The notes under the pieces: generated by a model
The model's input: the letters and a program-made list of their open reading frames with translations, nothing else
Told to the model about the DNA's origin: nothing
Database searches by the model: none
Made by a program: the position numbers and the translations under genes
Assembly (NCBI GenBank): GCA_965199745.1
Contig: CBDATB010000013.1
Location: 558,001 to 622,000 of the forward strand
Reading direction: 5' to 3'
Source of the DNA: CBDATB01 sp965199745
Lineage (GTDB): Bacteria; Bacteroidota; Bacteroidia; Cytophagales; Flammeovirgaceae
Length of the DNA: 64,000 nt
Shown: in pieces, positions 44,164-53,227 of the stretch
How positions within the stretch are numbered: position 1 is the first letter of the stretch
How the letters are laid out: each line of letters begins with the position of its first letter

Positions 44164-44701
44164 AAAAAATCCTAAAAAAGATATTAATCATCCAGAAGTC
44201 GTAGATTGGGTAACGGAAGAATATAAAAAAAGAACGAAGAAAGTTTTTAGAGACCCCGATAGACAAATTAGAAAGTTTCATCAAGAAGGAATTTTAATAA
44301 AAGTAAAAAAAGGAACTTATAGATATGATCCTAATTTCATTCATGTAAGAAAACTAGAAGATTTTACTACAGAACAGAAAAAACAAATTTTAGAAAGAGA
44401 TGATTTTAAATGTGTGATTTGCGGTAAAGGAAAGCAAGAAGGCATAGAGCTACAAATTGACCATATCAAACCAAAAGACAAAGGATGGAAAGCTACTCTT
44501 GAAAATGGGCAAACACTTTGTGCTATGCATAATTTTAGAAAGAAAAATTACAAACAAACAGAAACGGGCAAAAAAATGTTTATGAGATTATATGAATTGG
44601 CAAAATCTACGGAGGATAAAAAAACGGAAGATTTTTGTAAAGAAATTTTAGAAGTTTTTGAGAGGAACGATATTAATGGGCACATTGAGTGGGAGAGGTA
44701 G
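44150..44701 (+). CDS. HNH restriction endonuclease of the adjacent methyltransferase
   Basis: A 183-residue protein. The N-terminal 65 residues resemble a winged helix (D-P-D-R-Q-I-R-K-F-H-Q-E-G) that could read DNA. The HNH nuclease has C88-V-I-C91, D104-H105, an N119 and C124-x2-H127, a zinc-bound HNH with the general base H105. The start overlaps the methyltransferase end by 14 bases, so the pair is one operon and most simply a type II restriction-modification system in which this enzyme cuts the unmodified site. The site itself cannot be read from sequence. Confidence 0.85.
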   Translation: MEFFKKNPKKDINHPEVVDWVTEEYKKRTKKVFRDPDRQIRKFHQEGILIKVKKGTYRYDPNFIHVRKLEDFTTEQKKQILERDDFKCVICGKGKQEGIELQIDHIKPKDKGWKATLENGQTLCAMHNFRKKNYKQTETGKKMFMRLYELAKSTEDKKTEDFCKEILEVFERNDINGHIEWER

Positions 44702-44764
44702 GATAAGATATTCAGTAAAGATCACTACAGAAAATACAGCAATAAATTAAAAAATATACCATCC

Positions 44765-45718
44765 ATGAGTGCTATTTTAGATTTTGAAAAACCTATTGCC
44801 GATTTAGAAGCCAAACTGGCAGATATGAAATCACTTGCCGAGCAAAACAAGGTAGACGTAAGTAGAGAAGTGAATGAGTTGGAAAAAAAGATCAAATGTT
44901 TGAAGTTAGAGGTATTCCAAAACCTGACCCGATGGCAGCGCGTACAGCTTTCTAGGCACCCCAACCGCCCGTATACGCTAGACTATATCTATGCTATCAG
45001 TGAGCAATTTATAGAGCTACACGGAGATAGGCAAGTAAAAGACGATAAGGCGATGGTAGGTGGACTCAGTAAAATTGATGGGCAAACCTTCATGCTCATC
45101 GGGCAGCAAAAAGGAAGAAATACTAAACAACGCCAAGTACGCAATTTTGGTATGGCTAACCCAGAAGGCTACCGAAAGGCACTGCGATTAATGAAAATAG
45201 CCGAAAAATTTAATAAACCTATCGTTACGCTTATTGATACGCCGGGTGCTTTCCCCGGCATTGAAGCAGAAGAACGCGGGCAAGCTGAAGCCATTGCCCG
45301 AAACTTGAAAGAAATGTTCATGCTGCAAGTGCCGGTTATTTGTATCATTATTGGCGAAGGTGCTTCGGGAGGAGCTATTGGTATTGGAATAGGCGACCGA
45401 GTGATTATGCTGGAAAATACTTGGTATTCAGTAATTTCTCCCGAGTCATGCTCTTCTATTTTATGGCGCAGTTGGGACTACAAAGAGCAGGCTGCCGAAT
45501 CCCTCAAAGTAACAGCAAAAGATATGCAGTCTCTGGGTATCGTAGATGCTATTGTAAAAGAGCCGCTTGGCGGCGCACATACTGATTCGATAAAAATAGC
45601 TTCAGATCTGAAAACAATAATTCTTAAGGAAACCAAAAACCTACTTGAGATGACTCCAGAGCAAAGAATCAATAAAAGAATAGAGAAATTTAGTAATATG
45701 GGGGTTTTTAACCAATAG
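44765..45718 (+). CDS. accA: Acetyl-CoA carboxylase carboxyltransferase subunit alpha
   Basis: A 317-residue subunit that, with AccD, transfers the carboxyl group from biotin to acetyl-CoA in fatty acid synthesis. A coiled N-terminus (F-E-K-P-I-A-D-L-E-A-K-L) is followed by the crotonase-like core: D-R-Q-V-K-D-D-K-A-M, T-P-G-A-F-P-G-I-E-A-E-E-R-G-Q, and G-E-G-A-S-G-G-A-I-G-I-G. Complete. The start is the ATG after ATATACCATCC. Followed by gldB after 8 bp. Confidence 0.97.
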   Translation: MSAILDFEKPIADLEAKLADMKSLAEQNKVDVSREVNELEKKIKCLKLEVFQNLTRWQRVQLSRHPNRPYTLDYIYAISEQFIELHGDRQVKDDKAMVGGLSKIDGQTFMLIGQQKGRNTKQRQVRNFGMANPEGYRKALRLMKIAEKFNKPIVTLIDTPGAFPGIEAEERGQAEAIARNLKEMFMLQVPVICIIIGEGASGGAIGIGIGDRVIMLENTWYSVISPESCSSILWRSWDYKEQAAESLKVTAKDMQSLGIVDAIVKEPLGGAHTDSIKIASDLKTIILKETKNLLEMTPEQRINKRIEKFSNMGVFNQ

Positions 45719-45726
45719 GTAAAAAA

Positions 45727-46740
45727 TTGCACATAAAAAAACACTTACATATTATCGCCTATATTTTTGTGGCAATCACTGTTTTTGCTTGCAGCAATGA
45801 AGAAGATGTTCCAGATGTTTCGGCAATACAAGTAGACGTATCGTTCAGAAGACTTGAAAAAGAATTATTTGCACTAAAAACCAAAGGAGATATCCGGCAG
45901 TATCTTACCGAAAATCCTGATTTGGCGGAAGGGTACTTTAAAAAAAGTCGCTACCCTTCCGAAGATATTTTAGTGAATTACATTTTTGAATTGCTCACTC
46001 ATAGTTATAGTGATACACTTTATAGGCAGGTAATAGAATGTTTTAATAATATAGAAGACCTGCGGCGGGCCTTCGTCCAGGCTTTCAAATTTGCTAAATA
46101 TTACTTCCCCAACTTCAAGATACCAAAAATTTACACAAGTATCTCTGCATTCGGTGCTTATGGCTTTGGGGGCGATTTTGTCCTTAGCGACGAATACATT
46201 GTCATCGGGCTAGACTATTTCACGGGCAGGCGAGCATCCTTACGTCCCAAAATGCCAAAATACATGTTGGATCGCTACGAAAGAGAGTATATTGTCCCTT
46301 CGACACTCATGCTGATTTCTTCGCGTTATAATGCCTATAATGAATTAGATAAGTCTTTATTATCGGAAATGATATTTTACGGCAAAGCACTTTATTTTGT
46401 CAGCACACTCATGCCCTATGCACCTGACTCTCTAATAGCCGGATATAGCGACCAAGAAATTGCTGATTTAGAACGCAACCAAGGGCTGATTTGGGGGCAT
46501 TTTATCGATGGTAATCTGTTTTATGAAACCAATTACATGAAAAAAAATAGGTATGTTGGCGAACGACCGAAGACCTACGAAATTAGTCGCTCATGTCCAG
46601 GGAGAGTAGGTAGATGGTTGGGCTGGAAAATTGTGCGATATTATTCCTACTACCATCCAAATAAAAAACTCCCACAAATTATGACCTTAAAAGACGCTAA
46701 TAAACTTTTCCAATCTTCAAAATACAAGCCGCCTTTGTAG
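45727..46740 (+). CDS. gldB: Gliding motility lipoprotein GldB
   Basis: A 337-residue lipoprotein required for gliding in Flavobacterium. Start is TTG 45727; the signal ends in V-F-A-C-S (Cys22). The conserved interior includes F-G-A-Y-G-F-G-G-D-F-V-L-S and I-G-L-D-Y-F-T-G, and the end has E-R-P-K-T-Y-E-I-S-R-S-C-P-G-R-V-G-R-W-L-G-W. GldB is a membrane component of the gliding machinery; its exact job is unsettled. It lies between accA and the ebo genes, presumably one operon. Confidence 0.93.
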   Translation: MHIKKHLHIIAYIFVAITVFACSNEEDVPDVSAIQVDVSFRRLEKELFALKTKGDIRQYLTENPDLAEGYFKKSRYPSEDILVNYIFELLTHSYSDTLYRQVIECFNNIEDLRRAFVQAFKFAKYYFPNFKIPKIYTSISAFGAYGFGGDFVLSDEYIVIGLDYFTGRRASLRPKMPKYMLDRYEREYIVPSTLMLISSRYNAYNELDKSLLSEMIFYGKALYFVSTLMPYAPDSLIAGYSDQEIADLERNQGLIWGHFIDGNLFYETNYMKKNRYVGERPKTYEISRSCPGRVGRWLGWKIVRYYSYYHPNKKLPQIMTLKDANKLFQSSKYKPPL

Positions 46741-46766
46741 TATCGAGCTATTGACAGTAAACCAAT

Positions 46767-47981
46767 ATGAATTATCCCACCACTATCCAACAGTCCTTTT
46801 CAGTTACTTACGAGTATGCCGTTGAGTTCACTGAAAATATATTTAATCCCGCTAATCACTTATTAAAAAACCATATTGCAGCACCTCAGAAGTTACATGA
46901 CAAAAAAATAAAAGCATTGATATGTATCGATGAAGGAGTTATACAAGCACATCCAAAATTGACAAGCGATATACAATCTTATTTTAATTATCATCAAGAA
47001 TCAATAGAATTGATAGCAGACTTTGTGCGTATACGGGGTGGAGAGCAGGCAAAAAATGATTTTGCTCTAGTAAAAAAAATATATGAATATATAGAATCCG
47101 ACAAAATTTGTCGACATTCTATTATCATAGCTATTGGCGGAGGTTCCGTGATTGATATGGTCGGCTATTGTGCAGCTACTGCTCACCGCGGCGTTCGGCT
47201 TGTACGTATTCCTACTACGCTGCTGTCGCAAACTGATGCCTCAGTCGGTGTGAAAAATAGCATTAACTATTTGAATAAAAAAAACTTCATTGGCACTTTT
47301 GCTATTCCTTTCTTAGTTATCAACGACTATACTTTTCTCACTACCCTCTCAGACAAAATACTATTGGAGGGAATTTCTGAAGCTATTAAAGTGGCACTTA
47401 TTAAAGACGCTTCATTTTTCAGATACCTTCAGACGCATACATTGCTTACCGTGCAACGCAACAAAGCTACTATCCAAAATATTATTTATACATGTGCCCG
47501 CCTACATCTCGAACATATTAGCCAAGGTGGCGACCCTTTTGAGAAGGGTTCTTCCCGTCCACTTGACTTTGGACATTGGTCGGCACATAAATTAGAACAG
47601 TTATCTAATTACACCATTTCTCACGGGCAGGCAGTAGCTATTGGAATCAGTCTCGATTGTACTTATGCTTTTCTCAAAGGGTATATGAGTGAGCAAATAC
47701 TCAAAAGTATTCTCAATGTATTTTTGAATCTCCATTTAGCAATATTTTCATCTTTTCTGCTCAAAACAATAATTAATGGCGAAGACCCTGCTGTTTTTAA
47801 CGGATTGGAAGAATTTAGAGAACATTTAGGAGGGCAGCTCACTATTTTACTTATCCAAAAACCGGGAGAAAGTTTTGAAGTACATCAGATTGATAGAAAA
47901 ATTATGAAAGAAGCTATCTTACACCTACAACAATACACTAAACATCATCCAGGCAAATGCGCAAAGATAAACCCAAACTGA
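46767..47981 (+). CDS. eboD: 3-dehydroquinate synthase-like protein EboD
   Basis: A 404-residue protein of the dehydroquinate-synthase fold. The NAD-binding motif A-I-G-G-G-S-V-I-D-M-V-G is at about residues 124-135, with F-P-T-T-L-like R-I-P-T-T-L-L-S-Q-T-D-A-S-V-G-V-K and a zinc-ligand region H-W-S-A-H-K-L-E. EboD is distinct from the shikimate enzyme AroB and belongs to the ebo set. It is tightly linked to eboE: one base separates its stop codon from the next ATG. Confidence 0.85.
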   Translation: MNYPTTIQQSFSVTYEYAVEFTENIFNPANHLLKNHIAAPQKLHDKKIKALICIDEGVIQAHPKLTSDIQSYFNYHQESIELIADFVRIRGGEQAKNDFALVKKIYEYIESDKICRHSIIIAIGGGSVIDMVGYCAATAHRGVRLVRIPTTLLSQTDASVGVKNSINYLNKKNFIGTFAIPFLVINDYTFLTTLSDKILLEGISEAIKVALIKDASFFRYLQTHTLLTVQRNKATIQNIIYTCARLHLEHISQGGDPFEKGSSRPLDFGHWSAHKLEQLSNYTISHGQAVAIGISLDCTYAFLKGYMSEQILKSILNVFLNLHLAIFSSFLLKTIINGEDPAVFNGLEEFREHLGGQLTILLIQKPGESFEVHQIDRKIMKEAILHLQQYTKHHPGKCAKINPN

Positions 47982-47982
47982 T

Positions 47983-49188
47983 ATGCTGATTCAACAACCG
48001 GATATACAACTCACTTACTGCACCAATATCCACCCTTCTAAGAGCTTAGAAGAATGCTTATTGAATGTTGGCAATTATGGTGGTTATTTAAAAGAAAAAC
48101 TAGCAAAACAAAAACCTTTCGGTATTGGGCTACGGCTTTCAAACGCCGAGGTAGAAGATCTGTTACAGAATGATCGACTAAAATTTTTTAAAGAAATATT
48201 AGCTGAAAAAAATTTATATGTTTTTACAATGAACGGATTTCCTTATGGAAATTTTCATCATCAACCAGTAAAAGACCAAGTGCATTATCCCGACTGGCAA
48301 AGCCGTGATCGAGTGAATTATACACTAAATTTAGTAAATACTCTCGCCCAGTTATTACCCTACGAAGAAGGAAGCATTTCTACCAGTCCACTCACCTATA
48401 AAAGTTGGATTAAGCCAAAAGACACTATTTTTTGGGATTCAGTAAGCCAAAACCTAATAGAAATAGTGCATCACTGTGCGCTGGTCAGGCAAAAAACCGG
48501 CAAATGGATACATATAGATATAGAGTCTGAGCCTGACGGTATGCTGCAAAAAACCGAAGAAGTAATTTATTTTTTTGAAAATCATCTATTGAGAAAAGGT
48601 ATAAATATATTAGCTAAAAAAGCCGGTATTGAAAAAAAACAAGCCGAGCAGTGGATACGTGAACACATACAGGTGTGTTACGATATATGCCATGCTGCCG
48701 TAATGTATGAAAAGCCCGAAACGCTTATTCAATCGTATGAGCAAGCGGGAATTGGTATTGGGAAGATGCAAATCAGTGCTGCATTAAAAGTAATATTTGA
48801 CAAAAACCCCGCAGACAACAGCCAAAAAATTTCCTTGCTAGAAGACTTTGCCGAGTCGGTATACTTACATCAGGTTTGTGAAAGAAAAAATCAGTTAACC
48901 ACTCAATACCCCGATTTGCCAGATGCTTTGGCAAAAAAAGACAATATTGCTAATAGGGAGTGGCGCATTCATTTCCATGTACCTATTTTTATTGAAAGTT
49001 ATCAATCATTCTTTTCCACTCAACAAGATATCGTTCAGGCCCTGAATCTATTCAAATCAAAGCCCTTCACTAGGCACTTAGAAATAGAAACATACACTTG
49101 GTCCGTGTTGCCCACTGCATTAAAAGTGGATTTAGCAAGATCTATTCACAGAGAGTATACATGGGTTTTGGAGGCTTTAAACTTTTAA
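47983..49188 (+). CDS. eboE: Metabolite traffic protein EboE
   Basis: A 401-residue TIM-barrel (xylose-isomerase-like) protein of the ebo set. Metal-site residues lie in the strand ends: E-S-E-P-D-G-M-L (about residues 183-190), V-C-Y-D-I-C-H-A-A-V (about 226-235) and H-F-H-V-P-I-F (about 328-334). The reaction is not known; the ebo genes were shown in cyanobacteria and pseudomonads to affect transport of secondary-metabolite precursors to the periplasm. The one-base gap to eboD implies translational coupling. Confidence 0.85.
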   Translation: MLIQQPDIQLTYCTNIHPSKSLEECLLNVGNYGGYLKEKLAKQKPFGIGLRLSNAEVEDLLQNDRLKFFKEILAEKNLYVFTMNGFPYGNFHHQPVKDQVHYPDWQSRDRVNYTLNLVNTLAQLLPYEEGSISTSPLTYKSWIKPKDTIFWDSVSQNLIEIVHHCALVRQKTGKWIHIDIESEPDGMLQKTEEVIYFFENHLLRKGINILAKKAGIEKKQAEQWIREHIQVCYDICHAAVMYEKPETLIQSYEQAGIGIGKMQISAALKVIFDKNPADNSQKISLLEDFAESVYLHQVCERKNQLTTQYPDLPDALAKKDNIANREWRIHFHVPIFIESYQSFFSTQQDIVQALNLFKSKPFTRHLEIETYTWSVLPTALKVDLARSIHREYTWVLEALNF

Positions 49189-49216
49189 TTTCTACAAAGT
49201 TACTCTTTCCTATACT

Positions 49217-50071
49217 ATGAATAAAGTTAAAGCGTACCTGACCCTTTTTCGCATATCTAACTTACCTACGATATTAAGTAATGTATTAGTTGGTATAACA
49301 TTGTCGCGTGTTTATACTCATTCCTTTACTTTATGGCAGGTATTTTTCTCTTGTGCAGCATTTTATACTGCCGGGATGGTATTCAATGATATTTTCGATT
49401 ACAGGTGGGATAAAAAGCATCGCCCAGAGCGACCGCTGGTAGTGGGATATATTAGCAAAATACATGCCCTGGTAACAGGTATTTCCTTGATTGTTTTTGC
49501 TCTTATTTGCCTAATTATTGTTCACCTTAGTGCCTTTTGGAGTGGTTTAGTGTTATTATTTTTTATCATGCTATATAACCTGAGGCACAAAGAAAATCCT
49601 GCTAGCCCCGTTATTATGGGACTTTGCAGGGCGATGGTATACATTATTGCTCTGATAGCTTTCGCACCCGGTGCAAAGATTAGTATTGTATGGATTCCTG
49701 CCACACTACTTATGTGCTACTTAGTAGGATTAACCCACATCGCCAGTCACGAACACCAAAGAAAAAAAATTTCTCAGAGTTCAGCATTACTATTATACCT
49801 ACCAGTTGTTTACGCTATTTACTCACAAACCCACTCATTTAATTATACTACACTATGCTTACTAATACTAAATGTACTTTGGGTGTCATATTGCTTATAT
49901 AGCATATTTAAAGGAAAAATAGCTAACGGTATTACACAATTAATTGCCGGTATTGCTCTGGTCGATGGCTTATTTATTAGTATTTATGGAAAAAATAGCT
50001 TATTCCTGTCGGCTTGCTTGTCCTGCTGGCTGCTCACACTTTTTTTTCAAAAATACATTCGGGCTACTTAA
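49217..50071 (+). CDS. eboC: UbiA-family prenyltransferase EboC
   Basis: A 284-residue membrane protein with eight or nine predicted helices. The first Asp-rich site is N-D-I-F-D-Y-R-W-D (residues 58-66), the first of the two UbiA magnesium-diphosphate sites. The second, normally D-x3-D, is less clear (H-I-A-S-H-E-H-Q). By position it is EboC. It would transfer a prenyl group to a substrate that EboD and EboE make. It is the last gene of the plus-strand run and is convergent with the methyltransferase array. Confidence 0.8.
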   Translation: MNKVKAYLTLFRISNLPTILSNVLVGITLSRVYTHSFTLWQVFFSCAAFYTAGMVFNDIFDYRWDKKHRPERPLVVGYISKIHALVTGISLIVFALICLIIVHLSAFWSGLVLLFFIMLYNLRHKENPASPVIMGLCRAMVYIIALIAFAPGAKISIVWIPATLLMCYLVGLTHIASHEHQRKKISQSSALLLYLPVVYAIYSQTHSFNYTTLCLLILNVLWVSYCLYSIFKGKIANGITQLIAGIALVDGLFISIYGKNSLFLSACLSCWLLTLFFQKYIRAT

Positions 50072-50167
50072 AGATATTTAAGCCGTAGATAAGGTGAGTT
50101 ATGGATTACTGTAATATTGTTGATTTAACATACTATGGCAATTTAATCATTGGTTTATCGGGATAAA

Positions 50168-51571
50168 TTAATCAGTAAACGAGATTTTATTTTTTAACAA
50201 ATCTTCTCTTTTCGATATATAATTCATTAGATACTCCATCGGTCTATTTCCTTTGATTTTATTGCAAGAGCTACACAACAGTTGGTAATTTTCATAATAA
50301 TCACCCCCACCCTTCGACTTTGGTATGATGTGATCCACTTCTAAATTATATATCTCTTGTTTGCCATCACATCCATTGCAGTTCCCTTTTTGCTCTTTAT
50401 ACAAACGTTCCTTTACCTGTTTTTTAGTTGGTTCTATTTTTTCTACATCGGTACGTACGGGTATCTTATCGCTATGAACGAAATCTTTAAATAAGCCAGA
50501 CTCCTCACTTAATCTATCTATAAGCACGTGTGCGGCTTGTTTTTCTATATCTATACCTATCCACTTTCGACCTAAATGTTGTGCCTTGACACAAGTAGTC
50601 GCACACCCGCAGAAAGGATCTAAGACCACATCTCCCTCTTTGCTACTTGCCCTTATAATACGCTCGAGCAGGGCTAACGGCTTCTGGGTGGGGTAGCCAG
50701 TAGATTCTGACTTTGATACTCTAGGTACATCTACCCAGTTATTATCCATAGGTATACCCTTGTAGTCTGCTTCGTATTTCCTTCTTTCTAATGTGCCTTC
50801 TTCTGTGATCACTACATTCCCTTTCTGGTACTCTCCCTCTAGAAGTTCTTTACTCAGCCGCCATCCAGAGGGACATGGGTTGGTAAACCCTCGCCATTGG
50901 TAGCATAAGTTAGGTCTATCGCCCATCGATTTAGAGCGAAATAAAGATATGCCTGTATAATATCTACGCCCTTGAGCGTCTATTCTATTAAACTTATGTA
51001 CTCTTTCTTTTTCGAGTATATCTCTGGTAGGTGTAAAATGATACAGATCAGACTTGGTATAAAAGAAGATACTATCTGTGTTTGCTCCAAATTTCTTTGC
51101 TTTATACTGGCTTCCCTTTCCTCGTTTATTGTTGCGTTGCCACACAATTTCATTTCTAAAATTCTGCTTACCAAAAATTCTATCCAATATGATTTTAAGA
51201 TAATGACTAGCGGTAGGGTCTACGTGCAAGTATAGACTACCTGTATCTTTGAGTATTCTGTGCAACGCTATCACGCGTTGTGTCATGTAGGTGATGTAAG
51301 CCATCATCCCCTTACTATGTACCTCGCCTACAGACATGATAAATCGCACGAGCGAAGGATAATTATCTACTAAACCTTTTAAATAAGCCACATCCACATC
51401 GTCCCACGTCCACATATCTTTGAAGCTAATACCAGCGGCTTTGCTACCAATCGGGGCAGAGTACATACGTTTACTATTAAAGGGCGGGTCTAAATAGATC
51501 AAGTCTACCGACTGACTATTCATTCCATTCAATATAAATAGATTATCCCCCGTGTATAAGGTGTTTTTCAT
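50168..51571 (-). CDS. Methyltransferase-HNH fusion, array copy 1
   Basis: A 467-residue fusion protein. Class-beta methyltransferase with motif IV L-D-P-P-F (residues 27-31), a central target-recognition segment (about 145-290), and the S-adenosylmethionine motif L-D-P-F-C-G-C-A-T-T (about 317-326). The C-terminal HNH domain has C398-x2-C401, D413-H414, N428 and C433-x2-C436. D-P-P-F in this context suggests N6-adenine methylation. It is the last gene of the array in transcriptional order. Its recognition segment is nearly identical to copy 2, but V81, I128 and the end S-F-T-D are its own. One protein could both methylate and nick or cut DNA; whether both halves work is unknown. Confidence 0.9.
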   Translation of the reverse strand: MKNTLYTGDNLFILNGMNSQSVDLIYLDPPFNSKRMYSAPIGSKAAGISFKDMWTWDDVDVAYLKGLVDNYPSLVRFIMSVGEVHSKGMMAYITYMTQRVIALHRILKDTGSLYLHVDPTASHYLKIILDRIFGKQNFRNEIVWQRNNKRGKGSQYKAKKFGANTDSIFFYTKSDLYHFTPTRDILEKERVHKFNRIDAQGRRYYTGISLFRSKSMGDRPNLCYQWRGFTNPCPSGWRLSKELLEGEYQKGNVVITEEGTLERRKYEADYKGIPMDNNWVDVPRVSKSESTGYPTQKPLALLERIIRASSKEGDVVLDPFCGCATTCVKAQHLGRKWIGIDIEKQAAHVLIDRLSEESGLFKDFVHSDKIPVRTDVEKIEPTKKQVKERLYKEQKGNCNGCDGKQEIYNLEVDHIIPKSKGGGDYYENYQLLCSSCNKIKGNRPMEYLMNYISKREDLLKNKISFTD

Positions 51572-51697
51572 GCCATGTAATCAAGTGATTGTGATAAAAA
51601 CACTTGTTGTTTCTTATTTAAAAGCTGCGAACTCTGTCTTTATTTTTAATCAGTGAACTACCCCAACGCTCTGCATCTAGGTAGTTCATAGTCAATT
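51572..51697. repeat. Array spacer 1 (126 bp) with two inverted repeats
   Basis: Nearly identical to the spacers at 53102-53227 and 54524-54651. GAACTACC (51655-51662) pairs with GGTAGTTC (51680-51687) around a 17-base loop, likely the end of the upstream transcript. CAAGTG (51582-51587) and CACTTG (51601-51606) flank the region just before the ATG of copy 1 and could hide or expose the start or bind a regulator. No Bacteroidota promoter motif is evident inside it. Confidence 0.75.
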
Positions 51698-53101
51698 TTA
51701 GTCGATAAACGAGATTTTATTTTTTAACAAATCTTCTCTTTTCGATATATAATTCATTAGATACTCCATCGGTCTATTTCCTTTGATTTTATTGCAAGAG
51801 CTACACAACAGTTGGTAATTTTCATAATAATCACCCCCACCCTTCGACTTTGGTATGATGTGATCCACTTCTAAATTATATATCTCTTGTTTGCCATCAC
51901 ATCCATTGCAGTTCCCTTTTTGCTCTTTATACAAACGTTCCTTTACCTGTTTTTTAGTTGGTTCTATTTTTTCTACATCGGTACGTACGGGTATCTTATC
52001 GCTATGAACGAAATCTTTAAATAAGCCAGACTCCTCACTTAATCTATCTATAAGCACGTGTGCGGCTTGTTTTTCTATATCTATACCTATCCACTTTCGA
52101 CCTAAATGTTGTGCCTTGACACAAGTAGTCGCACACCCGCAGAAAGGATCTAAGACCACATCTCCCTCTTTGCTACTTGCCCTTATAATACGCTCGAGCA
52201 GGGCTAACGGCTTCTGGGTGGGGTAGCCAGTAGATTCTGACTTTGATACTCTAGGTACATCTACCCAGTTATTATCCATAGGTATACCCTTGTAGTCTGC
52301 TTCGTATTTCCTTCTTTCTAATGTGCCTTCTTCTGTGATCACTACATTCCCTTTCTGGTACTCTCCCTCTAGAAGTTCTTTACTCAGCCGCCATCCAGAG
52401 GGATATGGGTTGGTAAACCCTCGCCATTGGTAGCATAAGTTAGGTCTATCGCCCATCGATTTAGAGCAAAATAAAGGTATGCCTGTATAATATCTACGCC
52501 CTTGAGCGTCTATTCTATTAAACTTATGTACTCTTTCTTTTTCGAGTATATCTCTGGTAGGTGTAAAATGATATAGATCAGACTTGGTATAAAAGAAGAT
52601 ACTATCTGTGTTTGCTCCAAATTTCTTTGCTTTATACTGGCTTCCCTTTCCTCGTTTATTGTTGCGTTGCCACACAATTTCATTTCTAAAATTCTGCTTA
52701 CCAAAGACTCTGTCCAATACGATTTTAAGATAATGACTAGCGGTAGGGTCTACGTGCAAGTATAGACTACCTGTATCTTTGAGTATTCTGTGCAACGCTA
52801 TCACGCGTTGTGTCATGTAGGTGATGTAAGCCATCATCCCCTTACTATGTACCTCGCCTATAGACATGATAAATCGCACGAGCGAAGGATAATTATCTAC
52901 TAAACCTTTTAAATAAGCCACATCCACATCGTCCCACGTCCACATATCTTTGAAGCTAATACCAGCGGCTTTGCTACCAATCGGGGCAGAGTACATACGT
53001 TTACTATTAAAGGGCGGGTCTAAATAGATCAAGTCTACCGACTGACTATTCATTCCATTCAATATAAATAGATTATCCCCCGTGTATAAGGTGTTTTTCA
53101 T
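51698..53101 (-). CDS. Methyltransferase-HNH fusion, array copy 2
   Basis: 467 residues with the same domain plan and length as copy 1. The recognition segment is the same type; within it copy 2 has G-I-P-L-F-C where copy 1 has G-I-S-L-F-R, and N-P-Y-P for N-P-C-P. In the N-terminal flank it shares V132 (R-V-F-G-K-Q) with copy 4 while copies 1 and 3 have I132. Thus the flank next to a shared recognition segment belongs to a different lineage than that segment. Copies 1 and 2 probably have the same specificity unless the substitutions change it. Confidence 0.9.
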   Translation of the reverse strand: MKNTLYTGDNLFILNGMNSQSVDLIYLDPPFNSKRMYSAPIGSKAAGISFKDMWTWDDVDVAYLKGLVDNYPSLVRFIMSIGEVHSKGMMAYITYMTQRVIALHRILKDTGSLYLHVDPTASHYLKIVLDRVFGKQNFRNEIVWQRNNKRGKGSQYKAKKFGANTDSIFFYTKSDLYHFTPTRDILEKERVHKFNRIDAQGRRYYTGIPLFCSKSMGDRPNLCYQWRGFTNPYPSGWRLSKELLEGEYQKGNVVITEEGTLERRKYEADYKGIPMDNNWVDVPRVSKSESTGYPTQKPLALLERIIRASSKEGDVVLDPFCGCATTCVKAQHLGRKWIGIDIEKQAAHVLIDRLSEESGLFKDFVHSDKIPVRTDVEKIEPTKKQVKERLYKEQKGNCNGCDGKQEIYNLEVDHIIPKSKGGGDYYENYQLLCSSCNKIKGNRPMEYLMNYISKREDLLKNKISFID

Positions 53102-53227
53102 GCCATGTAATCAAGTGATTGTGATAAAAACACTTGTTGTTTCTTATTTAAAAGCTGCGAACTCTGTCTTTATTTTTAATCAGTGAACTACCCCAACGCT
53201 CTGCATCTAGGTAGTTCATAGTCAATT
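53102..53227. repeat. Array spacer 2 (126 bp)
   Basis: Base-for-base copy of spacer 1 as far as I can compare, with the same two inverted repeats (CAAGTG/CACTTG near the ATG of copy 2; GAACTACC/GGTAGTTC after copy 3). Confidence 0.8.
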
